Numbered from the stretch's first letter, positions 1 to 6,980 are shown. The stretch: DNA of 7,703 nucleotides from Candidatus Omnitrophota bacterium (GCA_030622705.1 JAUXFU010000034.1:1-7703); one strand, 5' to 3'. Notes: generated by a model not told the origin, from the sequence alone. Translations and numbers: made by a program.

Positions 1-1827
1 ATGTATATTAATACGGCTATCTAACCGGCAGTAAACTCTCTTATCACTCAGTTTTCTCAATGCAACCGCCGGTTTATTCTGCTTGATCTCGTCCCCCTCT
101 CCTGACTCAGTATAGCTCTCAGAAGAAGTAACCTTTATTACCTCTTCAAACGTGGTGGCACCGCTAATTATCTTCTGCCAGCCGTCCTGGCGCAGCGTGC
201 GCATTCCTCGCGCCATGGCCGCTCTTTTTATCTGGCTGGCCGAAGCCCTATTCAAAATCAAATCCTTTATTGCCTCATCAACTAAGAGAATCTCGTATAT
301 TGCTGTACGGCCATAAAAACCGGTATAATTACAATACTCACATCCCTTGCCTCTGTAAAACTTAATCTGCTCTGCTGATTCCAGCTCCAATTCCTGTGCA
401 ATTTGTCTTTTCAACTGCAGCAACGGAGTTTTATCTTCCTCTTTACATTTCGGACAAATAACCCTAACCAGACGCTGCGCGAAAAATGCCTCAATGCTGG
501 AGACAATGAGAAAAGATTCAACGCCAATGTCTAACAGCCGGGTAATCCCGCTGGCTGCGTCATTTGTGTGCAAGGTGGAAAAAACAAGATGCCCGGTAAG
601 GGCAACCCTGATGGCAATTTCTGCAGTCTCTAAATCCCTAACCTCACCCACCATCATTACATCCGGATCATGCCTAAGCATACTACGCAGGCCGCGGGCA
701 AAATCAAGACCAATTTGAGGCATCACCTGTATCTGAGTTATGCCTTTCATTTCATATTCAATCGGGTCTTCTATAGTAATAATTTTTCGTTTCTTGGTGT
801 TAATTCTGCTTAAGCAGGCATAAAGGGTTGTTGTCTTACCGCTTCCAGTCGGGCCGGTAACAAAGATAATCCCGTGAGGTTTTTGTATTAACCGCTCCAA
901 TAACTCCAAATCCTTTTCCAGGAAACCTAATTTCTGCAGGCTTAGAAGCATCTGAGTGGGTAATATACGAATAACTACACTTTCACCGTAAGGAGTAGGC
1001 AAAGTGGAAATTCTTAAATCAAGTGTTTCCTCCAGCGTTTTAACGAGTGCCCGACCATCCTGAGGAAGACGATGCTCAACAATATTTAAATTGGACATAA
1101 TCTTTATCCGGGAGATTATCGCATTTAAAAAATGTTTTATCTGAGGGGGAACCTTGGCATCATAAAGCACCCCATCTATGCGATAGCGTAAAACTAGCTC
1201 GCCCCGATAAGGTTCAATATGGATATCGGTAGCGCGCTTTTTATATGCCTCTAAGATTATCTGATTAACCAATCTTATCACTGAGGCATCTTCGGCTAGT
1301 TTTTCAATATCCTCTACCTTTTCTCCATGCTCCTCAATCCCCACGGCTTGCTCCACGGGAGACTGAGAGATAATCTTGTCCAGCGTCTCTGCTCCCATGC
1401 CATAATATTTGCTTAGCATTTCTTCTATATCGCTTTTTTTGGCAAGATTCATTTCAATTTCAAAGCCTATCTGCATTCTTATCTCATCCTGAATCTTTAT
1501 ATCCAGAGGATAAGCGACAGCAATCTTAAGCGCCCTTCCCTGTATCTCTATAGGCATAAATTTATAATAATAAGACACCTTTAGCGGAATTCGCTCAATA
1601 ACTGTTTTATCGACACGAATTGATTTTAAGTCTAAATATGCTAAATTTAGTTCCTTCGCGAGAATGCTCAAAACCTCCTGTTCAGGAACAATATTCTGTT
1701 TGACTAAAATGGAAAAAAGCGATTGAGAACTTGCCTGCGCCTGTTTAACCAGAGACTCTAAGACCTGCGCATTAATTCGTCCCTTGCTAATCAATACCTT
1801 AAAAAGAAGAGAATCTATTTTCGTCAT
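1..1827 (-). CDS. gspE: GspE/PilB-family secretion or type IV pilus assembly ATPase, with start of a C-terminal PilZ-like domain (3' partial)
   Basis: Cytoplasmic hexameric ATPase that powers pseudopilus or pilus assembly (type II secretion or type IV pilus). The frame is open from ATG at 1827 for 609 codons to the window edge with no stop. An MshEN/GspE_N-like region covers about residues 1-150, with helical repeats such as SLFSILVKQNIVPEQEVL. The N2 domain starts near residue 185 (ATDIHIEP, H203). Catalytic motifs are all present: Walker A GPTGSGKT at 325-332, Asp box IEDPIEYE (E353, D354), Walker B DPDVMMVGEVRD (E395), His box LHTND (H420). The zinc tetracysteine motif is C458-x2-C461-x34-C496-x2-C499. 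The family normally ends near residue 567 (TTFEEVIKVT). Here a polar linker (about 568-594) follows, then KRVYCRLDSRINIH, which fits the RxxxR opening of a PilZ domain (R597, R601). The start lies 20 bases after atpD stops and has no clear Shine-Dalgarno, suggesting co-transcription. GspE versus PilB cannot be decided without neighbours. Confidence 0.93.
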   Translation of the reverse strand, partial: MTKIDSLLFKVLISKGRINAQVLESLVKQAQASSQSLFSILVKQNIVPEQEVLSILAKELNLAYLDLKSIRVDKTVIERIPLKVSYYYKFMPIEIQGRALKIAVAYPLDIKIQDEIRMQIGFEIEMNLAKKSDIEEMLSKYYGMGAETLDKIISQSPVEQAVGIEEHGEKVEDIEKLAEDASVIRLVNQIILEAYKKRATDIHIEPYRGELVLRYRIDGVLYDAKVPPQIKHFLNAIISRIKIMSNLNIVEHRLPQDGRALVKTLEETLDLRISTLPTPYGESVVIRILPTQMLLSLQKLGFLEKDLELLERLIQKPHGIIFVTGPTGSGKTTTLYACLSRINTKKRKIITIEDPIEYEMKGITQIQVMPQIGLDFARGLRSMLRHDPDVMMVGEVRDLETAEIAIRVALTGHLVFSTLHTNDAASGITRLLDIGVESFLIVSSIEAFFAQRLVRVICPKCKEEDKTPLLQLKRQIAQELELESAEQIKFYRGKGCEYCNYTGFYGRTAIYEILLVDEAIKDLILNRASASQIKRAAMARGMRTLRQDGWQKIISGATTFEEVIKVTSSESYTESGEGDEIKQNKPAVALRKLSDKRVYCRLDSRINIH

Positions 1828-1847
1828 AATCAGATAATTAAAACAAT

Positions 1848-3251
1848 TTAACCCTGTAACGCACCAATCATATAAGTTTCCTCTTCCCGTTTACGATCAA
1901 CCTCTCCACAGATAATCTTCTGACAACCTTCCAGGGTTTGCTCAACAGAAACATATTCTCCATTTTTACCTGTATAAGCCTCGGCAACAAAAAAAGGCTG
2001 GGTTAAGAAATTCTGCAACTTCCTTGCCCGCTCATACAGAGTCCGGTCAGCGGAAGAAAGCTCATCAATGCCGATAACGATAACAATGCGCCGCAACTCC
2101 TCATAACGCTGAAGCACCCGTATAACCTCCTGGGAAATCTCAAAATGATGTTTACCTACAATATCCGGGTCAAGGTTAGCACTTGAAGAAAGTAAAGGAT
2201 CAATTGCCGGATAAAGGCCAAGTTGCACTCTTTGACGGGAAAGAACCAATATGGAATCAAGGAAACTAAATATAGCTACTACTGCCGGGTCAGTAAGGTC
2301 ATCGGCAGGGATATAAACCGCCTCCACTGAAGATATTGAACCTCCTCTTTCTTTAGATGAGCGGATTCTTTCGTGGAATTCACTTGCTTCAGAAATTAGC
2401 GTTGGTTGATACCCCGTTTCTGAAGGTACGCGTCCCAAGAGGCTGGAGATTTCTGCCCCCGCCTGAAGAAATCTAAAGATATTATCGACAAAAAGGAGAA
2501 CATCCTGGTTCTTACGCTGGATAGATTCAGCCAAAGTAACTCCGCTCATTGCCACTCCGAAGCGAGCTCCCGGGGGCTCATTCATCTGGCCGAATATCAA
2601 TACTGTTTTGGATAATATATCGCGCCGGGATAGCTCAAAATAAAGCTCATTTCCTTCGCGAATACGCTCCCCTGCCCCTGTAAATACACAGGCACCGTGG
2701 TATTTCTTAACAACATTATGGATTATCTCCAAGGTCAAAATACTCTTGCCTAAGGCCGCTCCACCGAGGATTCCCGTCTTCGTACCCTTTACCAAAGGAA
2801 AAAGAAGGTCAATAATCTTAATCCCCGTCTCCATTATCTCAAATTCTTCAACTTTGCCTTGATTATCTTGAATATGCACTCCTAATTTTGGCCGCCGGAT
2901 AGGAATTCTCTCACCGGGAGGTAACTCACCCCCATCGTCAATTGGTTCACCCCACATATTGATAATTCGTCCATAAAGGGTATCGCCGGGAGGAATCTGA
3001 ATTGGCTCTCCGGAAGCATAAGCAGGGGTATTTCGCTGGAGATTAAGTGTCGAATTTATAGCAATACAGCGGGCAATATTGCCGGACAGATGTTCAGCAA
3101 CCTCAAGAATAACCTTCTTGCCGTCAACTGTCTGAGTATTTATGTTCTCAAGAATATTGGGGATAGCTTCTACCGAAAGGAATTTTACATCAACAACCGG
3201 TCCCTGGACTGAAATTACATATCCTATCTTCGAGTTCTTATCTGTTTCCAT
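1848..3251 (-). CDS. atpD: F-type ATP synthase subunit beta (alternate/N-ATPase-like, divergent)
   Basis: Catalytic subunit of the F1 head, 467 residues, normal family length. The beta-barrel N-domain opens with IGYVISVQGPVVDVKF. The P-loop is GGAALGKS at 163-170 (K169, S170), where the family norm is GGAGVGKT. The catalytic glutamate is in TGAGERIREGN (E195). Walker B is VLLFVDNIFR (D256, R260). The adenine-pocket tyrosine is in LGLYPAIDPL (Y347). The torque-loop DELS is at 396-399 (DELSSAD, versus DELSEED in E. coli). The segment EPPGARFGVAMSG has glycine (G232) where an arginine is usual. Catalysis looks retained despite the divergence. The start is supported by an AAGGA ribosome binding site six bases upstream. 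It is the last ATP synthase gene in the series, after gamma, whereas in N-ATPase operons beta is first. gspE follows after 20 bases. Confidence 0.97.
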   Translation of the reverse strand: METDKNSKIGYVISVQGPVVDVKFLSVEAIPNILENINTQTVDGKKVILEVAEHLSGNIARCIAINSTLNLQRNTPAYASGEPIQIPPGDTLYGRIINMWGEPIDDGGELPPGERIPIRRPKLGVHIQDNQGKVEEFEIMETGIKIIDLLFPLVKGTKTGILGGAALGKSILTLEIIHNVVKKYHGACVFTGAGERIREGNELYFELSRRDILSKTVLIFGQMNEPPGARFGVAMSGVTLAESIQRKNQDVLLFVDNIFRFLQAGAEISSLLGRVPSETGYQPTLISEASEFHERIRSSKERGGSISSVEAVYIPADDLTDPAVVAIFSFLDSILVLSRQRVQLGLYPAIDPLLSSSANLDPDIVGKHHFEISQEVIRVLQRYEELRRIVIVIGIDELSSADRTLYERARKLQNFLTQPFFVAEAYTGKNGEYVSVEQTLEGCQKIICGEVDRKREEETYMIGALQG

Positions 3252-3257
3252 TCTCTA

Positions 3258-3262
3258 TCCTT
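3258..3262 (-). promoter_or_regulatory. Ribosome binding site of atpD
   Basis: Minus-strand AAGGA, six bases before the atpD ATG. It directly abuts a GC-rich hairpin, whose outermost pair (3262 with 3278) uses the first A of the site. Folding of the hairpin could therefore affect ribosome access. Confidence 0.7.
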
Positions 3263-3294
3263 GCCGCCTTTGGCGGCATCCCGCCTTTCGGCGG
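3262..3294. repeat. GC-rich tandem double hairpin (REP/BIME-like) in the atpG-atpD gap
   Basis: Two adjacent perfect inverted repeats. TGCCGCC (3262-3268) pairs with GGCGGCA (3272-3278) across a TTT loop. CCGCC (3281-3285) pairs with GGCGG (3290-3294) across TTTC. The GC-rich composition stands out from the AT-leaning surroundings. The form is that of dispersed extragenic palindromes. There is no T-run after it in the transcribed direction, so it is not a good intrinsic terminator. It may stabilise the mRNA or tune atpD translation. Confidence 0.7.
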
Positions 3295-3298
3295 TGGC

Positions 3299-3320
3299 GA
3301 TACTAGATACTATATACTCG
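3299..3320. repeat. Degenerate heptad repeat tract, left arm of an inverted pair
   Basis: About three degenerate copies of GATACTA/ATACTCG. The tract matches the reverse complement of 3436-3457 at 19 of 22 positions, so the two arms bracket about 115 bases (3321-3435) and could pair. The whole atpG-atpD gap (3252-3470, 219 bases) consists of the GC hairpins, this tract, the bracketed segment with only a doubtful mini-ORF, and the right tract. Confidence 0.7.
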
Positions 3321-3421
3321 TTTTAATTCGTTTTACGGCCGAGATGACCTTTTTCTACAGAATTAATAAAGTTACTCAACATCTTGTCCAAGTGATCGTA
3401 TTCCTCTTCTCTCCTCCTTGA

Positions 3422-3467
3422 CGAGAATCGAGCATCGAGGATCGAGTATCTAGTATCGAGTATCGAG
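3422..3467. repeat. Degenerate 7-bp (CGAGTAT) repeat tract, right arm, adjoining the atpG stop
   Basis: Six to seven imperfect heptads of the CGAGTAT type (variants CGAGAAT, CGAGCAT, CGAGGAT, CTAGTAT) run from 3422 to 3467. They end four bases short of the TAG stop of atpG. The same unit recurs at 5882-5955 and 6981-7016. It translates as SILD/RYSI-type or EYRVSS-type peptides in open frames, which explains spurious ORFs here. No coding role is supported. Confidence 0.8.
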
Positions 3468-3470
3468 AAC

Positions 3471-4313
3471 CTAGTTTTTAAACGCCAGCCTGCTAGCAAA
3501 AAGCTCACGCATATTACGGTCAATCAACTCATGGCGCTGACGAAAATACTGAAGCTGTATTTGTTTCTCCATATCTTCAAGTTTATGCCCGCTATCTTCA
3601 AGGTGAACAAAGCGCGCGGCCATCTCAGCCAGGCGGCTCAACCCAAATATTTCATAGAACTTCTGGCCAAGAAAAAGGTAAATTAAATAACCAACAATAT
3701 CCGCAGCCGAAGACTCCATAATAACCTCTCCCCGGTAAACTGAAGATTGTGCCCCGGCAGGTTGCGTCAGAGGTAAAACTTGTATATTCTGAATGCGTTG
3801 AGCCATAAGTGAAACAGCATAGGGATAAATCACCTTTAAAGCGCCTAACCTCTGATTGAGCTCCTCATTAATGATATAATCCCTTAACTGCTTTGCCTGA
3901 GTGAATCTTTTCTCATCCTTGATTCCTTCAAAAGCAACAAAAGGAATATTGCTTTCCTGAGCATAAAGCTTGCCCTTTTCACCAATAATTATCAATTGAG
4001 CGTGATTAACCTCAACCTCACGAAGCGCAAGGGACATAACCTGCATATTAAGTGCTCCCAAAAGGCCGATATCAGAGGTAATCGCAATAACCCCAGGAAG
4101 TCTCCGGGAAAAATCTAACAAAGGGGGCTGAACACCCCCAACAGAAACCAAATTAAAAAGGCTCTCGAAAATAACAAAAATCTCATCATAAGACTTAACT
4201 CTTTTCTCCAAGACGTGGTACTGAAATATGGCAATCTCTTTGAGCACATCAATAAGGCCGGCAAGATTACGATTGAATTCCATGTCATTTTTAATCTGGG
4301 AAAGTAATTTCAT
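3471..4313 (-). CDS. atpG: F-type ATP synthase subunit gamma (alternate type)
   Basis: Central rotor shaft linking the c-ring to the catalytic head, 280 residues, normal length for the family. The N-terminal coiled-coil helix (MKLLSQIKNDMEFNRNLAGLIDVLKEIA, about 1-55) is shorter and diverged from the canonical MAGAKEIRTKI opening, as in alternate-type gamma. The conserved Rossmann-like core motif is VIAITSDIGLLGALN at 75-89. The C-terminal helix carries LAEMAARFVHLEDSG (228-242) and RQRHELIDRNMRELF (258-272), matching the family SEQAARM and ARQAAITQEL segments. The start is ATG at 4313, with no recognisable Shine-Dalgarno. It lies 88 bases downstream of atpA. The TAG stop adjoins a heptad repeat tract. 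Confidence 0.95.
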   Translation of the reverse strand: MKLLSQIKNDMEFNRNLAGLIDVLKEIAIFQYHVLEKRVKSYDEIFVIFESLFNLVSVGGVQPPLLDFSRRLPGVIAITSDIGLLGALNMQVMSLALREVEVNHAQLIIIGEKGKLYAQESNIPFVAFEGIKDEKRFTQAKQLRDYIINEELNQRLGALKVIYPYAVSLMAQRIQNIQVLPLTQPAGAQSSVYRGEVIMESSAADIVGYLIYLFLGQKFYEIFGLSRLAEMAARFVHLEDSGHKLEDMEKQIQLQYFRQRHELIDRNMRELFASRLAFKN

Positions 4314-4401
4314 TATTTTATCAGGAATTGCCGCGGATAGACGTAAAAATATAAACTTAATAGTATATAATCCGTGGGCATCCGCGATTAAAAGATAAGT
4401 T

Positions 4402-5856
4402 TTAAACTATCTGAAAATAGCGGCCTAATCCATCGCGCAGTTTTGCAATGACTGAATCAGATAAAACCTGCGAGTTTTTAATTTCCGGAAGAAGCTCGGG
4501 ATACATTTCTTGAATCTTTCCAATAAATTCATACTTAAACTTCTTAATATCTGAAATAGACAAATTATCTAAAGCACCGATGCTTAAAGCAAACAAAAAA
4601 GTTATCTCTACCTCCGTTGGAATCGGATTATTCCTATCCTGAATGAGAAGTTGGGTTAACGCCTTACCCCGATTTAACTTCTCCTCTGCATCCTTGGAGA
4701 GACCGGTACTGCGTAACTGGGTCATCTGCAAGAGTTCCTGATATTGAATATATTCTAACCTTAGTTTTTTACTAAGAGTCTTCATTCCTGGCCATTGGGC
4801 CTTATTGCCGATTCGGGAAACCGAAAGGCCAAAGTCAATTGCCGGTTTGGTACCTTTATTAAAAAGTCCCGTACTAAAATAGATCTGCCCATCAGTCATG
4901 GAAATCAGATTAGTAGAAATATAGCCCGTAACATCCCCCTGTAATATCTCAACAATGGGAAAAAATGTCATTGAGCCACCGCCCAACTCCGGCTTTAGGT
5001 ATCCGGCGCGCTCCATTAACTGGGAATGAATATAAAATATATCTCCCGGATAAGCCTCTCTGCCCGGTGCGCGCTCAAGCAAAAGGGAAATCTGACGATA
5101 TACCCATGCGTGCTTGATAAGATCATCAAAGACTACAAACACATCGCGGCCTTTCCGCATAAAGTACTCTCCCAACATTGCCGCAGTATAAGGAGCAAGA
5201 TATTGTTCTCCCATAGAAGCAGAAGCAACACCACTAACTACTATTGTATAAGGCATAACCTCTTTCTCTCGAAAAATATTCAATATCTTCAGGAGACTGG
5301 TATAGGTCTTGCCTATACAACAGTAGATACAGATTACATCTTTGCCTTTCTGGTTGATAATAGCATCAATGGCTACGGTCGTCTTTCCCGTAAGCCGATC
5401 GCCAATAAGAAGTTGCCGCTGCCCTTTGGCAATGGGAATAACCGCATCAAGAATTAATGTTCCTGTTTCCAATGCATCCTTAACCGGAACACGATCTAAA
5501 ACCCCCGCCGCATCAGCAAATAAAGGATAATGATCCGCCGGGGAAATCTGGCCTGCTGCATCCGCCGGTTCACATAAGCTATCTACCACCCGGCCCAAAA
5601 AAGCCTCCCCTACGGGCAAATAGAGAAATTCGCCCTTATTATAAACCTCATTCCCCGTACGAATAAAACCCTTAGAACTAAGCACTAAAATCTGCACCTC
5701 CTGCTCGTTAAATCCCAACACCATACCCTGCCCTGCGTTGGGTAAATCAACAATCTGTCCATTTATGCAAGAAGGAAGCCCTACTACTCTTATAATAGCT
5801 TCGCGCACAGATTTAACTGTTCCTACTTCGTGAATCTCAAATTTCGCTGTCGGCAT
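4402..5856 (-). CDS. atpA: F-type ATP synthase subunit alpha (alternate type, no N-terminal delta-binding helix)
   Basis: Regulatory nucleotide-binding subunit of the F1 head, 484 residues. Walker A is GDRLTGKT at 152-159. Walker B region is FVVFDDLIKHA (D244, D245), followed by YRQISLLLERAPGREAYPGD. The arginine finger is in SVSRIG (R348), and TDGQIYFSTGLFN is conserved. The beta-barrel begins almost at once (EVGTVKSVREAIIRVVGL, glycine at residue 12), about 17 residues sooner than in E. coli alpha. The N-terminal amphipathic helix that binds delta is therefore missing. An in-frame TAA at 5866-5868, four codons before the ATG, rules out a longer start. There is no Shine-Dalgarno; the leader is AT-rich. 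A heptad repeat hairpin lies between it and atpF. Confidence 0.97.
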   Translation of the reverse strand: MPTAKFEIHEVGTVKSVREAIIRVVGLPSCINGQIVDLPNAGQGMVLGFNEQEVQILVLSSKGFIRTGNEVYNKGEFLYLPVGEAFLGRVVDSLCEPADAAGQISPADHYPLFADAAGVLDRVPVKDALETGTLILDAVIPIAKGQRQLLIGDRLTGKTTVAIDAIINQKGKDVICIYCCIGKTYTSLLKILNIFREKEVMPYTIVVSGVASASMGEQYLAPYTAAMLGEYFMRKGRDVFVVFDDLIKHAWVYRQISLLLERAPGREAYPGDIFYIHSQLMERAGYLKPELGGGSMTFFPIVEILQGDVTGYISTNLISMTDGQIYFSTGLFNKGTKPAIDFGLSVSRIGNKAQWPGMKTLSKKLRLEYIQYQELLQMTQLRSTGLSKDAEEKLNRGKALTQLLIQDRNNPIPTEVEITFLFALSIGALDNLSISDIKKFKYEFIGKIQEMYPELLPEIKNSQVLSDSVIAKLRDGLGRYFQIV

Positions 5857-5881
5857 ATTATTAAATTACAATATACGTTTT

Positions 5882-5955
5882 TGATTCTCGATGCTGGATA
5901 CTCGATTCTCGCTTAAGCCTTCACGAGTATCGAGTATCGAGTATCCAGATACTCT
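5882..5955. repeat. Inverted heptad (CGAGTAT) repeat tracts in the atpF-atpA gap
   Basis: Heptads run as ATACTCG-type on the left and CGAGTAT-type on the right. 5897-5911 pairs with 5924-5938 at 14 of 15 positions around a 12-base loop, giving a strong intergenic stem. Three near-perfect CGAGTAT units occupy 5924-5944. A second inverted element, GTATCCAGATAC, is at 5941-5952. The tract ends five bases from the atpF stop. It is likely a mobile or expanding extragenic repeat, possibly acting as an mRNA processing or stability element. Confidence 0.8.
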
Positions 5956-5959
5956 TTAC

Positions 5960-6685
5960 TTATTTTAACTTCTGGGTGATAGCGGCTTCCTTAATCTTAG
6001 ATCTTAAGCTTCCATCAAGAACTAAACTGCCAATGTTAACAATCAAACCAGCAATAATATTGGATTCAATCTCTTCTTTCAGCTCGATCTGACGGCCTAA
6101 CTTTTCCTGAATCTTTGCTTTTAGGGCTTTACGTTGATTAGGAATAAGGGCAAAAGCGCTGATGACCCTTGCCTCCAGAACTCCTTCGGGAATATGCAGG
6201 CGGTCCAACTGCTCAAAGCTGCTGGAGATTAATTCCTCAAGCCAGCGATGATGAATATCTTCCCGGATGTGCCCGGGTAAAACCTGCTGAATTAATTCAG
6301 ACGCCCTGTGAAGCGCCCTCTCATCTATCTTTTGATTGATTTCCGCAATAAGCGCCTGCCGTGTTCGCTCTGCCTGTTGCATAATCTCCTCGCCTTTCTG
6401 AGAAGCTGCATTTAAAACCCTATCCTTTTCTGTTTGCGTCTGGGCAAGAATGCCTTCACGCTGCTGCTGGGCATCACGTTGTGCGCTAGCGATAATTTCC
6501 AGAGACTGCCGTTTGGTTTCCTCGAGCTGCTTTTTTATCTCTTCTTCTTTCTTCGTGTATTCAGCAGCCAAATTTTCCAGATGAGCTGTGGCGCTGTTTA
6601 GGTTACGGTTCAAAATCTTACGAAAAGAAAGGATCATTCCCACAAAAAGAAAAATCATTAAAAGAATGAAAGAAAAAATTAGCAT
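5960..6685 (-). CDS. atpF: F-type ATP synthase subunit b fused to a delta C-terminal domain
   Basis: Peripheral stalk subunit, 241 residues, much longer than a plain b (about 160) and close to the alternate F1F0 b family. One membrane helix covers residues 2-24 (LIFSFILLMIFLFVGMIL). A long charged coiled coil follows, about 30-135, rich in E, K, Q and A. A linker with HHRWLEELISSSFEQLDRL spans 145-163. Residues about 172-241 match the delta/OSCP C-terminal domain: ARVISAFALIPNQRKALKAK, then IAGLIVNIGSLVLDGSLRSK, like E. coli delta VISAAAL and AGVIIRAGDMVIDGSVRGR. The delta N-terminal six-helix domain is absent. The start is fixed by a strong AGGAGG five bases upstream. No free atpH is in the window, consistent with the fusion replacing it. 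Confidence 0.92.
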   Translation of the reverse strand: MLIFSFILLMIFLFVGMILSFRKILNRNLNSATAHLENLAAEYTKKEEEIKKQLEETKRQSLEIIASAQRDAQQQREGILAQTQTEKDRVLNAASQKGEEIMQQAERTRQALIAEINQKIDERALHRASELIQQVLPGHIREDIHHRWLEELISSSFEQLDRLHIPEGVLEARVISAFALIPNQRKALKAKIQEKLGRQIELKEEIESNIIAGLIVNIGSLVLDGSLRSKIKEAAITQKLK

Positions 6686-6690
6686 CTTTT

Positions 6691-6696
6691 CCTCCT
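6691..6696 (-). promoter_or_regulatory. Ribosome binding site of atpF
   Basis: A perfect AGGAGG on the minus strand, five bases before the atpF ATG at 6685. It is the strongest Shine-Dalgarno in the ATP synthase series; atpA, atpG and atpC show none. It selects ATG 6685 over any other start. Confidence 0.85.
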
Positions 6697-6763
6697 GATA
6701 TAATCCTCAGATATAACAATTGATTATACCTGTAATCATAGTTTCTGCTTTTTTCAACAGAAA

Positions 6764-6976
6764 TTAACTGAATAATTGGAACGCAACAAGCATAGCAATA
6801 ATCGCTGTTGCCTCGGCAAATACTAAAACAATAATCATTGACGTAAAAATCCGCGGAGCAACCGAAGGATTCCTGCCCAAGGCATTGATGCTGGCTTTTC
6901 CGCAGACAACAAAAACCCAACATGGCCCTAATATGCACAAAACAAAGGTTAAAAGAAGCGCGATATTACGATCCAT
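6764..6976 (-). CDS. atpE: F-type ATP synthase subunit c (atypical first helix)
   Basis: Membrane rotor-ring subunit, 70 residues, a two-helix hairpin. Helix 1 covers about residues 5-26, the polar loop has GRNP (R35, N36, P37), and helix 2 covers about 44-69 with the ion-binding glutamate E55 in VFAEATAII. Anchored on R35 and E55, an ungapped alignment to Na+-type c subunits puts F22 where the Na+-ligand glutamine sits, A56 for serine and T57 for threonine, so proton coupling seems more likely than sodium. The helix 1 glycine motif GxGxGxGxG is reduced to I15, G17, C19, V21, V23, and helix 1 contains W20 and three cysteines. The chosen start is ATG 6976. A TTG at 7027 in frame would only add translated heptad repeat. 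GAG in the repeat edge (CGAGAACAATG) may serve as a weak ribosome site. Confidence 0.88.
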   Translation of the reverse strand: MDRNIALLLTFVLCILGPCWVFVVCGKASINALGRNPSVAPRIFTSMIIVLVFAEATAIIAMLVAFQLFS

Positions 6977-6980
6977 TGTT

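Noticed and set aside
494..718. Plus-strand 74-residue reading frame
   Set aside because: It is a shadow antisense to the ATPase core of gspE (Walker B, His box and tetracysteine region), with no homology or ribosome site.
3323..3523. Minus-strand 66-residue frame
   Set aside because: Its N-terminal half is the atpG end out of frame plus translated heptad repeats (SILDTRYSILD). Only the last 19 codons were kept, as a doubtful mini-ORF finding.
4314..4401. CGCGGAT/ATCCGCG inverted repeat in the atpA-atpG gap
   Set aside because: Seven bp arms separated by 41 bases. Too weak and too far apart to call a structure.
5026..5530. Two plus-strand reading frames of 143 and 62 residues
   Set aside because: Both lie antisense to the conserved nucleotide-binding domain of atpA and have no recognisable protein features.
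6721..6762. Possible internal promoter (TATAAT, minus strand, 6723-6728) and small stems between atpE and atpF
   Set aside because: No -35 at proper spacing and no extended -10. The stems (TTTCTG/CAGAAA, TGATTA/TAATCA) are only 6 bp in AT-rich DNA, so chance is a fair explanation.
6618..6938. Minus-strand 106-residue frame overlapping atpE and atpF
   Set aside because: It is an out-of-frame shadow of atpE running into atpF. The atpE frame gives the conserved RNP loop and AEAT motif, and the shadow gives nothing recognisable.
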